Source of the DNA: an uncultured Clostridia bacterium
GTDB lineage: Bacteria; Bacillota; Clostridia; TANB77; CAG-508
Direction of reading: 5' to 3'
DNA: 64,000 bases
Assembly (NCBI GenBank): GCA_944392545.1
Contig: CALXWW010000007.1
Location: forward strand, 16,625-80,624
The translations under genes and the position numbers were made by a program. Of this stretch, positions 41,818-51,138 are shown in pieces. A model generated the notes under the pieces. That model did not search any database, was not told the DNA's origin, and worked only from the letters and a program-made list of their open reading frames with translations. How positions within the stretch are numbered: the stretch's first letter is position 1; each line of letters starts with the position of its first letter.

Positions 41818-41847
41818 AAGTTTTATTCTCCTTATTTATTAACTTCT

Positions 41848-42639
41848 TTATTTACCCAATTTTTTTCTTACATATTCATAAATCATTATTCCTGTTGCAA
41901 CTGATGCATTTAAACTTTCTGTTTTACCTAACATTGGTATTTTTACTTTTTCATCTGCTATAGCTTGTATTTCTTTTGATACACCATTGGCTTCATTTCC
42001 TATTATTATAGCCTTTTTGTTATAATCTATATCATATATACTATTTTTAGTATCTAATGAAGTTACCATTACTTTAAAATTATTTCTTTTTACCTCTTCC
42101 AAAGTATCTTTCAAAGAATTGACTTCTATAATATTTACTCTAAAAATTGCCCCCATAGTAGAACGTACAACCTTTGGATTATATGGATCTGCACTATTAC
42201 TTGATAATATTATTTGTTTTAAATTAGCACTATCTACAGTTCTTAAGATTGTACCTAAATTGCCTGGATCTTGCACCCCATCTAAAGCTATTATTATATC
42301 TTCAGAATAATCTATCTTACTACTTATGTTATTCTTCTCTATAACTGCAATAATTCCTTGTGGAGTTTTCACATCTGTTATAAGCTTAAAAACTTTTTCA
42401 GTCACATATATCACGTCAAACTTTGCAATTTCATAAAGAGTATCCTTATCTATTTCTCCACTTTCTAAGCATTCTTCGCATATAACTATTTTCTTTATTT
42501 TAGATCCCTCGCTAATCGCTTCTTTTACAAGCTTTATTCCTTCTATTATATAGCTATTTTCTAAATCTCTATACTTTTTCTCTTTTAAACTTTTAATTTT
42601 TTTAATTATCTCATTATCCTTACTAGAAATTACTTGCAT
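41848..42639 (-). CDS. TrmH/SpoU-family RNA 2'-O-methyltransferase
   Basis: A SPOUT-knot methyltransferase of the RlmB/TrmH group. An N-terminal substrate-binding domain (SLKEKKYRDLENSYIIEGIK) is followed by motif 1 (LDGVQDPGNLGTILRT), motif 2 (IIGNEANGVSKEI) and motif 3 (IPMLGKTESLNASVATGIMIYEY). The exact rRNA or tRNA target cannot be read from the sequence. The ATG at 42639 is preferred, ten bases after AGAGGAG; an ATG three codons earlier abuts the site. The gene follows the mfd stop by 15 bases. Confidence 0.92.
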   Translation of the reverse strand: MQVISSKDNEIIKKIKSLKEKKYRDLENSYIIEGIKLVKEAISEGSKIKKIVICEECLESGEIDKDTLYEIAKFDVIYVTEKVFKLITDVKTPQGIIAVIEKNNISSKIDYSEDIIIALDGVQDPGNLGTILRTVDSANLKQIILSSNSADPYNPKVVRSTMGAIFRVNIIEVNSLKDTLEEVKRNNFKVMVTSLDTKNSIYDIDYNKKAIIIGNEANGVSKEIQAIADEKVKIPMLGKTESLNASVATGIMIYEYVRKKLGK

Positions 42640-42654
42640 ACTAATCATTCTCCT

Positions 42655-45600
42655 CTAAATTTCAGTCAAAAATCCTTTTATCTTTTCTATTAGTTCTTCA
42701 CCTGTTATATTTCCTATTTTTAATGTGATATATGGTTCTACACCTGTTGAAAATTTAATATTATATCCATATTTTTTTATTAAACCATCTACTATTTCTG
42801 GATTGTATTTATTTTTATCAAAGTAAAATACTATGCTCTTTTGTGTACTTTGTATGTCTAACATATTTTTCTTTTCTGATATTTTTACTATACCTGCTTT
42901 TCTACACATTTCTTTTATCCTAGCTACTTCTATTAGATTTTCTAATTCTTTTGGCATAACGCCATATCTATCTATCAACTCATCTATTACATTTTGTATA
43001 TCTTCTTCTGTTCTACAAAGTGCAATATTTTGATACACCTCAATTTTTTGACTACTATTTTCTATATAGCTGTCTGGTATGTAACTTGAAATATTTATAT
43101 CTATTTGTATCTCTGGTTCTTCATCACTTTCTGTTATTTCCATACCTTGCATTTCTTTTACAACTTGGTCTAATAAATTGCAGTAAGTATCATATCCTAC
43201 TTGTTCCATGTGTCCATGTTGTATTTCTCCAAGTAAGCTTCCTGCACCTCTTATTTCTAAATCTCTCATTGCTATTTTAAATCCTGAACCAAATTCAGTA
43301 AATTCACGTATTGCTTTTAACCTTTTGTCTGCAACTTCTGATAATAGCTTATCTCGTTTGTATGTTACATAAGCATATGCTTGTTTATTGCTTCTTCCAA
43401 CTCTACCTCTTATTTGATACAGTTGTGCCAAACCTAGTCTATCTGCGTTTTCTACTATTATGGTATTTGCATTTGGTATATCTATACCTGATTCTAGAAT
43501 AGTTGTACATACAAGTACATTTATTTCTTTTTTTATAAATCTCTCCATGATATTTTCAAGTTCTCTACCACTCATCTTACCATGTGCAAAATCCACTTTA
43601 GCCTCTGTTACTAGTTCTTGTATATCCATTGCCTTTTTAGAAATATTTTCAACATTATTATATAAATAAAATACCTGCCCTTCTCTTTCTAGTTCTTTTG
43701 TTATTGCTTCTTTTATAACTTCGGGATCATATTCTAATACATATGTTTGAACAGGTCTTCTATTTTGTGGTGGTTCATATATTACTGACATATCCCTTAC
43801 ACCTAAAATAGACATATGAAGTGTTCTAGGGATTGGAGTTGCTGTCATTGTAAGTACATCAACATTTGTCTTTAGCTTCTTTATCTTTTCTTTATCTTTT
43901 ACACCAAATCTATGTTCCTCATCTATAATAAGTAAACCTAAATCTTTAAAAGCTACGTCTTCACTTAATATTCTATGAGTACCAATAACCACATCAACTT
44001 TTCCAAGTTTTAGATTTTTTATTACTTCATTTTGCTCTTTTTTAGTTCTAAATCTGTTTAAAAGTTCTACATTTATGCCAAAATTCTCCATTCGTGATTT
44101 GAAACCTTCATATTGTTGGTTTGCAAGTATTGTAGTAGGTACTAGATATGCAACTTGTTTGTGGTCCATAACAGCTTTAAATGCCGCTCTTATAGCTACC
44201 TCTGTTTTTCCATAGCCAACATCACCGCAAAGCAATCTATCCATAGGTCTTTGCTGTTCCATATCTTTTTTTACTTCATCTATGCATCTTAACTGGTCGT
44301 CAGTTTCTTGGTAAGGAAATTCCTCTTCAAATTGTTTTTGCCAGTCTGTATCATTATTAAATGCATACCCCTTAGTTTTTTGTCTTTTAGCATATAACTC
44401 TATTAAATCTTTTGCAACCTCTCTTAAATTCTTTTTAACGCGTGCTTTTGTATTACTCCATTCTTTGCTTCCAAGCTTATTAAGAGTAGGTGCAGAATCT
44501 CCACCACCAATATATTTTCGTACATTATCTAAATTATTGGTTGGTATATAAAGCATATCATTATTTTTGTACTTTATTTTTATATAATCTTTTGTAACAC
44601 CATCAGCCTCAATTGTATTTACACCTATAAACTCACCAATACCATGTGTTTTATGTACAACATAATCACCTGGCTTAAGATCTGCAAAAACAATTTTTTC
44701 TCCTTGCCTAAAAGTAGGACTAGCCTTTTTTTTCTTGACTTCTCCTTCAAAAGCGTCATTTAAACTTATAACAACTAAATTAGCATCATAACACTCAAAA
44801 CCAGAAGAAAGTCCTCCAGATGACACTTTGGTGACAGGCACCCAACTGCCACTTTTTTCATCTTTAGCAACAGGTATAGAGTTAATAAGTTCTTTTGCTT
44901 TCTCTGCCCCTTCTTTTCCTCCTGCTAATATTACTATTTTTTTATTTTCTTTTTGCCATTTTTGTATGTCGTTTTTTAATATTTCTAGTTCTGCTTTATA
45001 TACATTTATTTGTCTATAGTTAAATTCAAACTTATTTTCTGTTTTGCTATTGTTTTCTTCTAAATATATTGTTTGTTTTTCGCTATATATATTATTCCAA
45101 TTTTCAAGGTTAAAATCACTTACATTTAGTATTCCTTCTGGAATAAATCTCTCTTTTTCTATCAATGATTTTATTAAATTGTTGTTCTCTATTAGAATAT
45201 TTTCTGCTCTTTGTGTTATTTTTGCATTTTCGTCTATACATAACATAGTATTTTTAGGTAAGTAGCCTAAAAAGTTCCCAACATTTTCATAAAATTCATT
45301 AAAGTATTTGTCTATTTTACTAATATATTCTCCATTTTGAATTGCTTCTATGTCTGCTTCCACTTTAACCTTTGATTTATCATTTATATAACTATTATTA
45401 CCATTGTTACTCATAACACTATTAGCAGTAATATCTTCTATATTACTGCTAGTTTTTTCTTTGCTTTCTAGGATGTATTTTGCTTTTATTCTTTTACATA
45501 CATTTGATATAATTTCGGAATATTCTGGTATTATTTTCTCTTTGCTATTTTCTTTTTCTACTTCTTCCTCTTTATTATAATTCAAAATGTACTCGTGTGC

Positions 45601-46296
45601 TGGATATATAGTTATTTTGTCTGTCATTTCTGTTGTTCTTTGTGAAGATAAGTTGAAATATCTAATTGAATCTACTTCATCTCCCCAAAATTCTATTCTT
45701 ACACCTGTTTTTTCTGAAAGACCAATATCTACTATTCCTCCTCTTATGCTAAATTGCCCTCTTGATTCCACTAGGTCATTTCTTTCATATCCCATTAGCA
45801 ATAATAGTTTCTTTAGATTATTTAAATTTTTCTTTCCTGTAAATCCTATATTTTCAAATATACTTCCTACTGTAAAAGTAAGAATGTTTTTATATAGTAC
45901 TTTTTCTGGTATCATGCTTTGCATTATTGCTTCTATTGTTGTTACAATTATATTTACTTCCTTATTTTTTAATTTATTTAATACATCTATTCTCGCAAAT
46001 GGTAAGTCTTTGCTTTCTGATACATAGTCATATGAGGCTATTTCTCTTTTTCCAAAGTATTCCACTTTATCTGTAAAATATCTTAAGTCTTTTACTATAT
46101 TTTTAGCTTGTAATTCATTATATGTTATAACGCAAATTGGTCTTTTTATTTCTTCTTTAATACCAGCAATTACGTGTGATTTTCCCACGAATACTAACCC
46201 CGATATATTTATCGGGGTTTTTTTCAACTTAATTTGTTCTATAAGTTCTTTAAATTTGTCTACCTCTTGTAAGCTTTGTATAATTTCATTTTTCAT
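42655..46296 (-). CDS. mfd: Transcription-repair coupling factor Mfd
   Basis: A superfamily 2 translocase that removes stalled RNA polymerase and recruits UvrA. The UvrB-like N-terminal part (RGGIVDIGLSEKTGVRIEFWGDEVDSIRYF) comes first, then the RNA polymerase-interacting domain (GDYVVHKTHGIGEFIGV). The helicase core has GDVGYGKTEVAIRAAF (Walker A), DEEHRFGV (DEEH) and [12 protein letters not shown], and the C-terminal domain follows. The length of 1,213 is slightly above average. Two in-frame extra stretches coincide with palindromic DNA: about residues 280-315 (hairpin at 45423-45451) and about 478-490 (repeat at 44822-44866). Confidence 0.97.
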   Translation of the reverse strand: MKNEIIQSLQEVDKFKELIEQIKLKKTPINISGLVFVGKSHVIAGIKEEIKRPICVITYNELQAKNIVKDLRYFTDKVEYFGKREIASYDYVSESKDLPFARIDVLNKLKNKEVNIIVTTIEAIMQSMIPEKVLYKNILTFTVGSIFENIGFTGKKNLNNLKKLLLLMGYERNDLVESRGQFSIRGGIVDIGLSEKTGVRIEFWGDEVDSIRYFNLSSQRTTEMTDKITIYPAHEYILNYNKEEEVEKENSKEKIIPEYSEIISNVCKRIKAKYILESKEKTSSNIEDITANSVMSNNGNNSYINDKSKVKVEADIEAIQNGEYISKIDKYFNEFYENVGNFLGYLPKNTMLCIDENAKITQRAENILIENNNLIKSLIEKERFIPEGILNVSDFNLENWNNIYSEKQTIYLEENNSKTENKFEFNYRQINVYKAELEILKNDIQKWQKENKKIVILAGGKEGAEKAKELINSIPVAKDEKSGSWVPVTKVSSGGLSSGFECYDANLVVISLNDAFEGEVKKKKASPTFRQGEKIVFADLKPGDYVVHKTHGIGEFIGVNTIEADGVTKDYIKIKYKNNDMLYIPTNNLDNVRKYIGGGDSAPTLNKLGSKEWSNTKARVKKNLREVAKDLIELYAKRQKTKGYAFNNDTDWQKQFEEEFPYQETDDQLRCIDEVKKDMEQQRPMDRLLCGDVGYGKTEVAIRAAFKAVMDHKQVAYLVPTTILANQQYEGFKSRMENFGINVELLNRFRTKKEQNEVIKNLKLGKVDVVIGTHRILSEDVAFKDLGLLIIDEEHRFGVKDKEKIKKLKTNVDVLTMTATPIPRTLHMSILGVRDMSVIYEPPQNRRPVQTYVLEYDPEVIKEAITKELEREGQVFYLYNNVENISKKAMDIQELVTEAKVDFAHGKMSGRELENIMERFIKKEINVLVCTTILESGIDIPNANTIIVENADRLGLAQLYQIRGRVGRSNKQAYAYVTYKRDKLLSEVADKRLKAIREFTEFGSGFKIAMRDLEIRGAGSLLGEIQHGHMEQVGYDTYCNLLDQVVKEMQGMEITESDEEPEIQIDINISSYIPDSYIENSSQKIEVYQNIALCRTEEDIQNVIDELIDRYGVMPKELENLIEVARIKEMCRKAGIVKISEKKNMLDIQSTQKSIVFYFDKNKYNPEIVDGLIKKYGYNIKFSTGVEPYITLKIGNITGEELIEKIKGFLTEI
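44822..44866 (-). repeat. Dispersed repeat, copy 2, in frame inside mfd
   Basis: On the minus strand the repeat core AAAAAGTGGCAGTTGGGTG-CCTGTCACC is translated as part of the peptide KSGSWVPVTKV. B. subtilis Mfd lacks this stretch between its linker and the conserved LxSGFE motif. The DNA shares AAAAGTGGCAGTT and GGTG with the intergenic copy at 2430-2477. It contains GGTG/CACC palindromic elements. Confidence 0.65.
45423..45451. repeat. Perfect 12-bp hairpin inside the mfd coding sequence
   Basis: TAGCAGTAATAT (45423-45434) and ATATTACTGCTA (45440-45451) flank a five-base loop. It is translated within a low-complexity Asn/Ser/Thr-rich insertion (TSSNIEDITANS) of Mfd. A perfect stem of this size is unusual inside a coding region. 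Confidence 0.7.
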
Positions 46297-46328
46297 GCTC
46301 TCACCTTTTTAGCACTTTTTTATACAAA

Positions 46329-46808
46329 CTATTTTGTTATTGAAATAATTTTATATTTTATAACACCTGCTGGTGCTTGTGCTTCTACTACTTGACCTTT
46401 TTTAGCACCCATAAGAGCCACTCCTATTGGAGATTCATTTGATATTTTGTTTTGTGCTAAATCTACTTCTGTTGAACCAACTATTGTATATAGTTCTTCT
46501 TCGTCAAATTCCATATCTAAAACTTTAACAGTATTTCCAACTTGAACTGTCTTTGTATCTATTTCAGATTCATCTATAATTTTAGCATATCTAAGCTTAT
46601 TCTCAAGCTCTGCTATTTTTGTTTCATTTGCAGCTTGAGCATTTTTTGCTTCATCATATTCTGAATTTTCTGATAAATCTCCAAATCCTAAAGCTATTTT
46701 TATTCTCTCAGCAATTTCAGCTCTTTTCTCTGTTGTTAAATATTCTAGTTCTTTTTCCAAGTTATCATAACCCTCTTGAGTTAATAAAACTTCTTTTTCG
46801 TTTTCCAT
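46329..46808 (-). CDS. greA: Transcription elongation factor GreA
   Basis: Rescues backtracked RNA polymerase by stimulating transcript cleavage. The N-terminal coiled coil ([20 protein letters not shown] followed by [13 protein letters not shown] with the two acidic tip residues) and the C-terminal FKBP-like domain ([21 protein letters not shown]) are complete. The ATG at 46808 follows AAGGAGGGAGACC and gives 159 residues, the usual size; a longer frame from 46877 has no such site. It is directly upstream of mfd, so transcription elongation and repair genes are adjacent. Confidence 0.96.
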   Translation of the reverse strand: MENEKEVLLTQEGYDNLEKELEYLTTEKRAEIAERIKIALGFGDLSENSEYDEAKNAQAANETKIAELENKLRYAKIIDESEIDTKTVQVGNTVKVLDMEFDEEELYTIVGSTEVDLAQNKISNESPIGVALMGAKKGQVVEAQAPAGVIKYKIISITK

Positions 46809-46909
46809 TTGGTCTCCCTCCTTTTCGTAAAAGAAAATCGTTGTTTTATTATGCAGTAAAGCATAACTAAAGCACAAAAAATAGCGTGCTCAAAACAACT
46901 TGATATATA

Positions 46910-47842
46910 TTAAACTAATTTTCGCATTTTGTCAAGATTCGCTTTATGAATTTTCTGTAACTCTTCATCTGATATTGGTCCATTATTACCAATTAAACCA
47001 GTTATTCTTATATCATCCTTACTTATTCTTTCATATACAGCTTCTATCTTTTGCTTTTGCATATTATCACATAAAAGTATACTTTCGTATAACTTTACTA
47101 AACTAAAACTTACTTCAATATTACCTATTTGTTCAAATTTTTCTATATATTCGTCTGGACATGATATATTAAAATAATTTATATTTATTCCATCAAAACT
47201 AGAATTATTATACTTTACTTCTTCTCGTATATTTATTATGATACTGTTTCTATTAATTGTATATTTTTCTAGTTCTTCTTTATTTAAATTTAAATTTATG
47301 ATATACTTTGCCCTTTTTAATGCTTTTTTCTTGTTATTTGATACAGCTATTAATATTCCATCATTCTCTAGCAAATTATTTTGTACATTTTTTAGTCTTT
47401 CTATGTCGTTCGTAACTATATTCGTTACTTTAAAATTCTCTATAAATTTCTTTAAAAAGTTTAAATCTAGTCCTTCTTCCTTTTTGAAAACAATGTATAT
47501 ATCTTCTTGTCTCATACTAGTTTTTTGTTTATTAATAATATATTTTACAATTTCAAATTCCATATATTCCATTAATTTCTTGCCATTCACTATCACTAAC
47601 TGTTTTTTTCCTAATATAGTACAAATCTCTTCTTTAAAACTTCCTTCTAATTCATTTGCAAACACCAATGTTTCTATTTTCAGTTTTTCTATATACTTAG
47701 CTAATCTCTTTTTTATTGATATTTTATTTCTATTTGATATTGCTATTACATAATTATTATCAAATTTTCTTATTTCTATTCCTTTAATTTTTTGAAAAAT
47801 CCCACTATTTATATTTTCTTCCTTTATATATCCAACTACCAT
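46910..47842 (-). CDS. Unknown 310-residue protein behind an overlapping terminator
   Basis: No family is recognised. It is a soluble protein, mixed alpha/beta, very rich in Lys, Asn and Ile. A central part (LLENDGILIAVSNNKKKALKRAKYIINLNLN) resembles a Rossmann-like beta-alpha unit but lacks a clear Gly-rich nucleotide loop. The C-terminus is helical (EAVYERISKDDIRITGLIG and SDEELQKIHKANLDKMRKL). The ATG at 47842 is preceded by AGAGG, and this Shine-Dalgarno sits in the 3' arm of a terminator-like hairpin, so its expression may depend on whether that hairpin forms. Confidence 0.7.
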   Translation of the reverse strand: MVVGYIKEENINSGIFQKIKGIEIRKFDNNYVIAISNRNKISIKKRLAKYIEKLKIETLVFANELEGSFKEEICTILGKKQLVIVNGKKLMEYMEFEIVKYIINKQKTSMRQEDIYIVFKKEEGLDLNFLKKFIENFKVTNIVTNDIERLKNVQNNLLENDGILIAVSNNKKKALKRAKYIINLNLNKEELEKYTINRNSIIINIREEVKYNNSSFDGININYFNISCPDEYIEKFEQIGNIEVSFSLVKLYESILLCDNMQKQKIEAVYERISKDDIRITGLIGNNGPISDEELQKIHKANLDKMRKLV

Positions 47843-47849
47843 AAAAAAC

Positions 47850-47889
47850 CTCTACTAAATATACTTGTCTTACATTATATTTAGTAGAG
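47850..47889 (-). terminator. Hairpin with T run overlapping the ribosome binding site of the next gene
   Basis: A perfect 14-bp inverted repeat (47850-47863 against 47876-47889) with a 12-base loop. On the minus strand the second arm ends in TAGAG, then GTTTTTT and directly the ATG of the 310-residue gene. The same bases thus serve as terminator stem and as Shine-Dalgarno (AGAGG, six bases from ATG). Confidence 0.8.
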
Positions 47890-47937
47890 ATTTAATTTAT
47901 GACTTATTTTAATATATTATTTCTTTATATCTATTTT

Positions 47938-49650
47938 TTATTCTACACCTAAAGTTTCTGATATAACCTGCCAAATACTTTCTGGTTCCCTGTCTTTTGC
48001 CCAATATGCTGCACCTGCCAAATTATATTCAGTTATTAAAGATAACTTTGCTTCTATAGATTCTTCATCTTCTATCCATATCTTATTCGTTAAGCCATTC
48101 TCAACATATTCAACATAGTATTGTTTTAAATCATCATCCCATATCTTTTGTGCACTTTCTGGAATCATTTCGTCTAATGCTTTCATATCCACTTTCCAAA
48201 TTTCTTCAATTTTCCCATTACTTTCTTTCCATACTCTTGCATAAAAAGGCATTCCTAAAATAATTTTTTCAGCTTCCACTTCTTCTTGCCCTAAGAATTT
48301 ATCTATATTCACTTTTACCCAATCATATCCTGCATTTGTTCCCGGTACAGCAGAAGAATCTCCATTTTGATCATACGCCATAAACACTATATAATCTGCC
48401 ACATCTCCTATTACATGTCTATCAAAACATAAAGACCACTCTTCACTGCCGTCAGGTGCTGTAACATCTACAGATAGTACTTTTCCTATTTCATTTAATC
48501 TAGGTTTTAATTCTATTATAAATCTTGAGAATAAATCTTTATCTTCGTCATGCATATATTCAAAATCTATATTAATTCCATCTAAATCATATTCCATTAT
48601 TAAGCTAATTATATTTTCTATTAAATCATGTCTTAAATTATAGTCTTTCATTATTTCTGAAGTTGTTTCAATATATGAGTTGTTTGAAATACTTGGCCAT
48701 ACCATATATCCATTAGAATGTGCCCATTTCACATATTCTTTTCCTTCTTCTCCAGCATTGTCACTAACTTTTCCTCTTCCTTCATCAACTAATGTAAAGA
48801 AAGTTGGACTCATTACATTTACACCTTGTATATCTGTTCCTGTTCTATCTGGCACTGAAGAATATTCATAATAGTAATCCCACGCCATACTTATTTTGCC
48901 TTTTATTTGCTTTTTCTTTTCTATTGATTCCCTTGTTGCTAATTCATTTACTAAAGCATCTTCTTTTACATATCCAATTTTTCCTATATCTGTCCTTATT
49001 TCTACCCAACCATCTATTACATTATTTTTGTTTTCGTCATTTTGCACAACTGTAACTGTTTCTTGTTCTTCCAATTTATCAACTGTTCTTGAAAATACTG
49101 TAGGATATGCTTTTACACTATTTTCTTTTTTACTATCTGCCACAACATATTTTCTATCCTTAGAGTCTACTGTTATTGTATTTGTTTCTTCTATATATGA
49201 TATTTCTACATTATATGTATCTTTAAAACTAGAAAATGGAATATAGTAGGTATCGTTTCTTTGTAAGATAGTGCCAGAAGTAGAAACACTAGATCCGTTA
49301 TTTATCATAGTATTCCCACCTACAACCATACTCGTAACTTGATTATCTGAAGTGGTAATTATTTGGTTATATTTCTCGTCGTAATAGATATATGGATCAA
49401 AGAAGTTTGAAATATCTTCCATAGATATATATATTACTCCATTTTCTATAATAACATCCTTTTTTAGGTCTCCTGTTACATTGCTGTTGTTTATAACTAA
49501 ATTTGCTTTATCTGTAATCTCTGTATTTACATAGTTTGGTGCATATTTTAGTATAAAAAATGCTAATGCTACAAATATTGCTACAACTATTAATTTATAT
49601 AATACTTTTGTTTTTACTTTTTTTTCTTCTCTTTTAGCTCTTTTAGGCAT
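47938..49650 (-). CDS. GH18 family wall hydrolase with N-terminal stalk and SH3 domains
   Basis: A membrane-anchored glycoside hydrolase family 18 protein of 570 residues. A basic N-terminus and transmembrane helix (VVAIFVALAFFILKYA) are followed by a copper-amine-oxidase N-terminal-like stalk domain (VIYISMEDISNFFDPYIYYD), a region near 200-230 resembling a bacterial SH3 domain (DGWVEIRTDIGKIGYVKED), and a GH18 barrel. The GH18 catalytic motif DGINIDFEY (DxxDxDxE) holds the acid Glu. Such proteins (YaaH/SleL-like) act on peptidoglycan or spore cortex; the exact bond cleaved is not clear. A sigma-A promoter candidate lies upstream. Confidence 0.9.
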   Translation of the reverse strand: MPKRAKREEKKVKTKVLYKLIVVAIFVALAFFILKYAPNYVNTEITDKANLVINNSNVTGDLKKDVIIENGVIYISMEDISNFFDPYIYYDEKYNQIITTSDNQVTSMVVGGNTMINNGSSVSTSGTILQRNDTYYIPFSSFKDTYNVEISYIEETNTITVDSKDRKYVVADSKKENSVKAYPTVFSRTVDKLEEQETVTVVQNDENKNNVIDGWVEIRTDIGKIGYVKEDALVNELATRESIEKKKQIKGKISMAWDYYYEYSSVPDRTGTDIQGVNVMSPTFFTLVDEGRGKVSDNAGEEGKEYVKWAHSNGYMVWPSISNNSYIETTSEIMKDYNLRHDLIENIISLIMEYDLDGINIDFEYMHDEDKDLFSRFIIELKPRLNEIGKVLSVDVTAPDGSEEWSLCFDRHVIGDVADYIVFMAYDQNGDSSAVPGTNAGYDWVKVNIDKFLGQEEVEAEKIILGMPFYARVWKESNGKIEEIWKVDMKALDEMIPESAQKIWDDDLKQYYVEYVENGLTNKIWIEDEESIEAKLSLITEYNLAGAAYWAKDREPESIWQVISETLGVE

Positions 49651-49711
49651 ATCTTTTCTCCTATTTTATATTAAAATTTTATATAACATCATAAAAACTA
49701 AATTCTAACAC

Positions 49712-49740
49712 ACTATATCATAAAAAGATAAATTCTGCAA
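49712..49740 (-). promoter_or_regulatory. Probable sigma-A promoter of the GH18 gene
   Basis: On the minus strand, TTGCAG (49735-49740) and TATAGT (49712-49717) are 17 bases apart, about 60 bases upstream of the ATG. The match is good but not perfect. Confidence 0.5.
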
Positions 49741-49875
49741 TAAAAGACTGAAAAAAGTTATACACATTTTAATCTTCTTACAGTAATTTTATGTTTTTAT
49801 TTTACAGTTGTATTTTTCTAGTATAGCGAATTTATCGAGCTTCTATATTATGTCTATAAGGAATTTTGTATATAT

Positions 49876-49905
49876 AAAAAAAGGGACACTTTTTTTGTCC
49901 CCTTA
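49876..49905 (-). terminator. GGGGACA-type terminator after the small membrane-protein gene
   Basis: On the minus strand, AAGGGGACA and TGTCCCTT pair around an A-rich loop, followed by a T run. The GGGGACA core is the one found in the RAYT-flanking palindromes and in the hairpin at 6635-6694. Confidence 0.8.
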
Positions 49906-49908
49906 CTT

Positions 49909-50100
49909 TTATCTTATATTAAAATATATTATAAGTGCACCTATTATTGCAACTATAAATCCTAATATTTTTAGTCCCCATGCAGCTTGGTTTTGGTCTC
50001 CAAATCCAAATAATCTTTTTGTTATGATTCTAGCATTATATACCATAACTACACCTACTGCGACTATTATCAAAGCTATAAAACTTATTAATTGTTCCAT
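49909..50100 (-). CDS. Small two-helix membrane protein, 63 residues
   Basis: A small membrane protein. One hydrophobic helix (LISFIALIIVAVGVVMVY), a basic loop with ITKRLFGFGDQNQAAWG, and a second helix (LGFIVAIIGALIIYF) are visible. The ATG at 50100 is taken as start with GGGAG about 12 bases upstream; a TTG four codons earlier abuts that site. It is probably co-transcribed with the mutarotase gene 24 bases upstream and ends at a strong terminator. No family is named with confidence. Confidence 0.7.
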   Translation of the reverse strand: MEQLISFIALIIVAVGVVMVYNARIITKRLFGFGDQNQAAWGLKILGFIVAIIGALIIYFNIR

Positions 50101-50123
50101 TCTACATATCAACTCCCAAAACC

Positions 50124-50996
50124 TTATTCAAAAAACTCTACCGTATATTTACATTCAAATGTTTCATTTGGCTTTAATGATATTATATCTGGTTTCTGAA
50201 TAAATACACCTGTACTCTTTACTGTATCTGCCGTTGAATACCAAGGTTCTATACATACAAATGGTGCATTTGGTTTTGACCATATAGCTAAATATGGAAA
50301 ACCTGTAAAATCCATTGCAAGTAAACTTTTTCCAGTTGCTTTGTTCTTTAAAGTAATTCTATGTGATGTTATGCCTTTCATTATTAATGCATCATTATTA
50401 AATGTTGTAGGCCCTATAGCAAGTCTTCTTTTATCAATCATTGTATTTCTTGCATATTCTGTCCCTACTAGTCCATCAACTAAGTATAGGAAATGAATTT
50501 TATCTTCATCTTCTTCAAATTCTAAATAATAATTTCCTTTCTTTAATTCTTCTTGGTCTATTTTAAAGGCTGGATGTCCACCTATTCCGAAAGGAAGAGT
50601 TATGTCTCCTGTATTTATAACTTTATATATAGTAGTCAATTTATTCTCATCTAGTCTATATGTTGTATATAGTTCAAAATCATAAGGATATCTATTTTTA
50701 GTAATTTTATTACTTTTTAATACATATGAATGAAAATTATCTAATTTAGTAATTGGTTCAAACTCAAAATCTCTAGCAAAACCGTGTTGTGGCATTTCAA
50801 ATATTCTACTATTTATAATTGTTTGATTTTTCTTTAGCTTACCTACTACTGGAAATAATACTGGCCAATGTCTCTTCCAATATACTTTTCCATTTTCGTC
50901 TACACAATCTAGTCCTTGGTGAATTCTCTCTTCGCCGTTTATTTTAAAGCTTACTAGTTCACCACCCATTTTTGAGGTTAGCATTTTAGCATACAT
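50124..50996 (-). CDS. Aldose 1-epimerase-like protein (galactose mutarotase fold)
   Basis: A beta-sandwich mutarotase-family protein of 290 residues. It begins with MYAKMLTSKMGGELVSFKING, followed by HWPVLFPVVGKLKKNQ, the conserved MPQHGFARDFEFEP with His, and PFGIGGHPAFKID with the second His; FVCIEPWYSTAD ends the active-site set with a Glu. These fit the LacX-like group of aldose-1-epimerase homologues; the sugar is unknown. The ATG at 50996 follows TAGGAGAG; an in-frame ATG 13 codons earlier (51035) has none. It sits next to a GH13 amylase gene. Confidence 0.9.
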   Translation of the reverse strand: MYAKMLTSKMGGELVSFKINGEERIHQGLDCVDENGKVYWKRHWPVLFPVVGKLKKNQTIINSRIFEMPQHGFARDFEFEPITKLDNFHSYVLKSNKITKNRYPYDFELYTTYRLDENKLTTIYKVINTGDITLPFGIGGHPAFKIDQEELKKGNYYLEFEEDEDKIHFLYLVDGLVGTEYARNTMIDKRRLAIGPTTFNNDALIMKGITSHRITLKNKATGKSLLAMDFTGFPYLAIWSKPNAPFVCIEPWYSTADTVKSTGVFIQKPDIISLKPNETFECKYTVEFFE

Positions 50997-51094
50997 TTGG
51001 TTCTCTCCTATTCTACAAAAATCTACAAAATTCATATATATAATATTGTTTTTTTATGTAAATGTCAATACTTTTAAGGTAATTTCATTAAAAA

Positions 51095-51117
51095 TGCGAG
51101 ATCTAACAGATCTCGCA
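51095..51117. terminator. Terminator after the GH13 amylase
   Basis: TGCGAGATCT pairs perfectly with AGATCTCGCA around a three-base loop, with a T run following on the minus strand. It separates the amylase gene from the mutarotase gene. Confidence 0.88.
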
Positions 51118-51138
51118 CTTTCTCCTTTCTTTATATTC

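Noticed and set aside
46809..46877. Longer N-terminus for GreA starting at 46877
   Set aside because: The start at 46808 has AAGGAGGG and gives the normal family length; the extra residues are not GreA-like.
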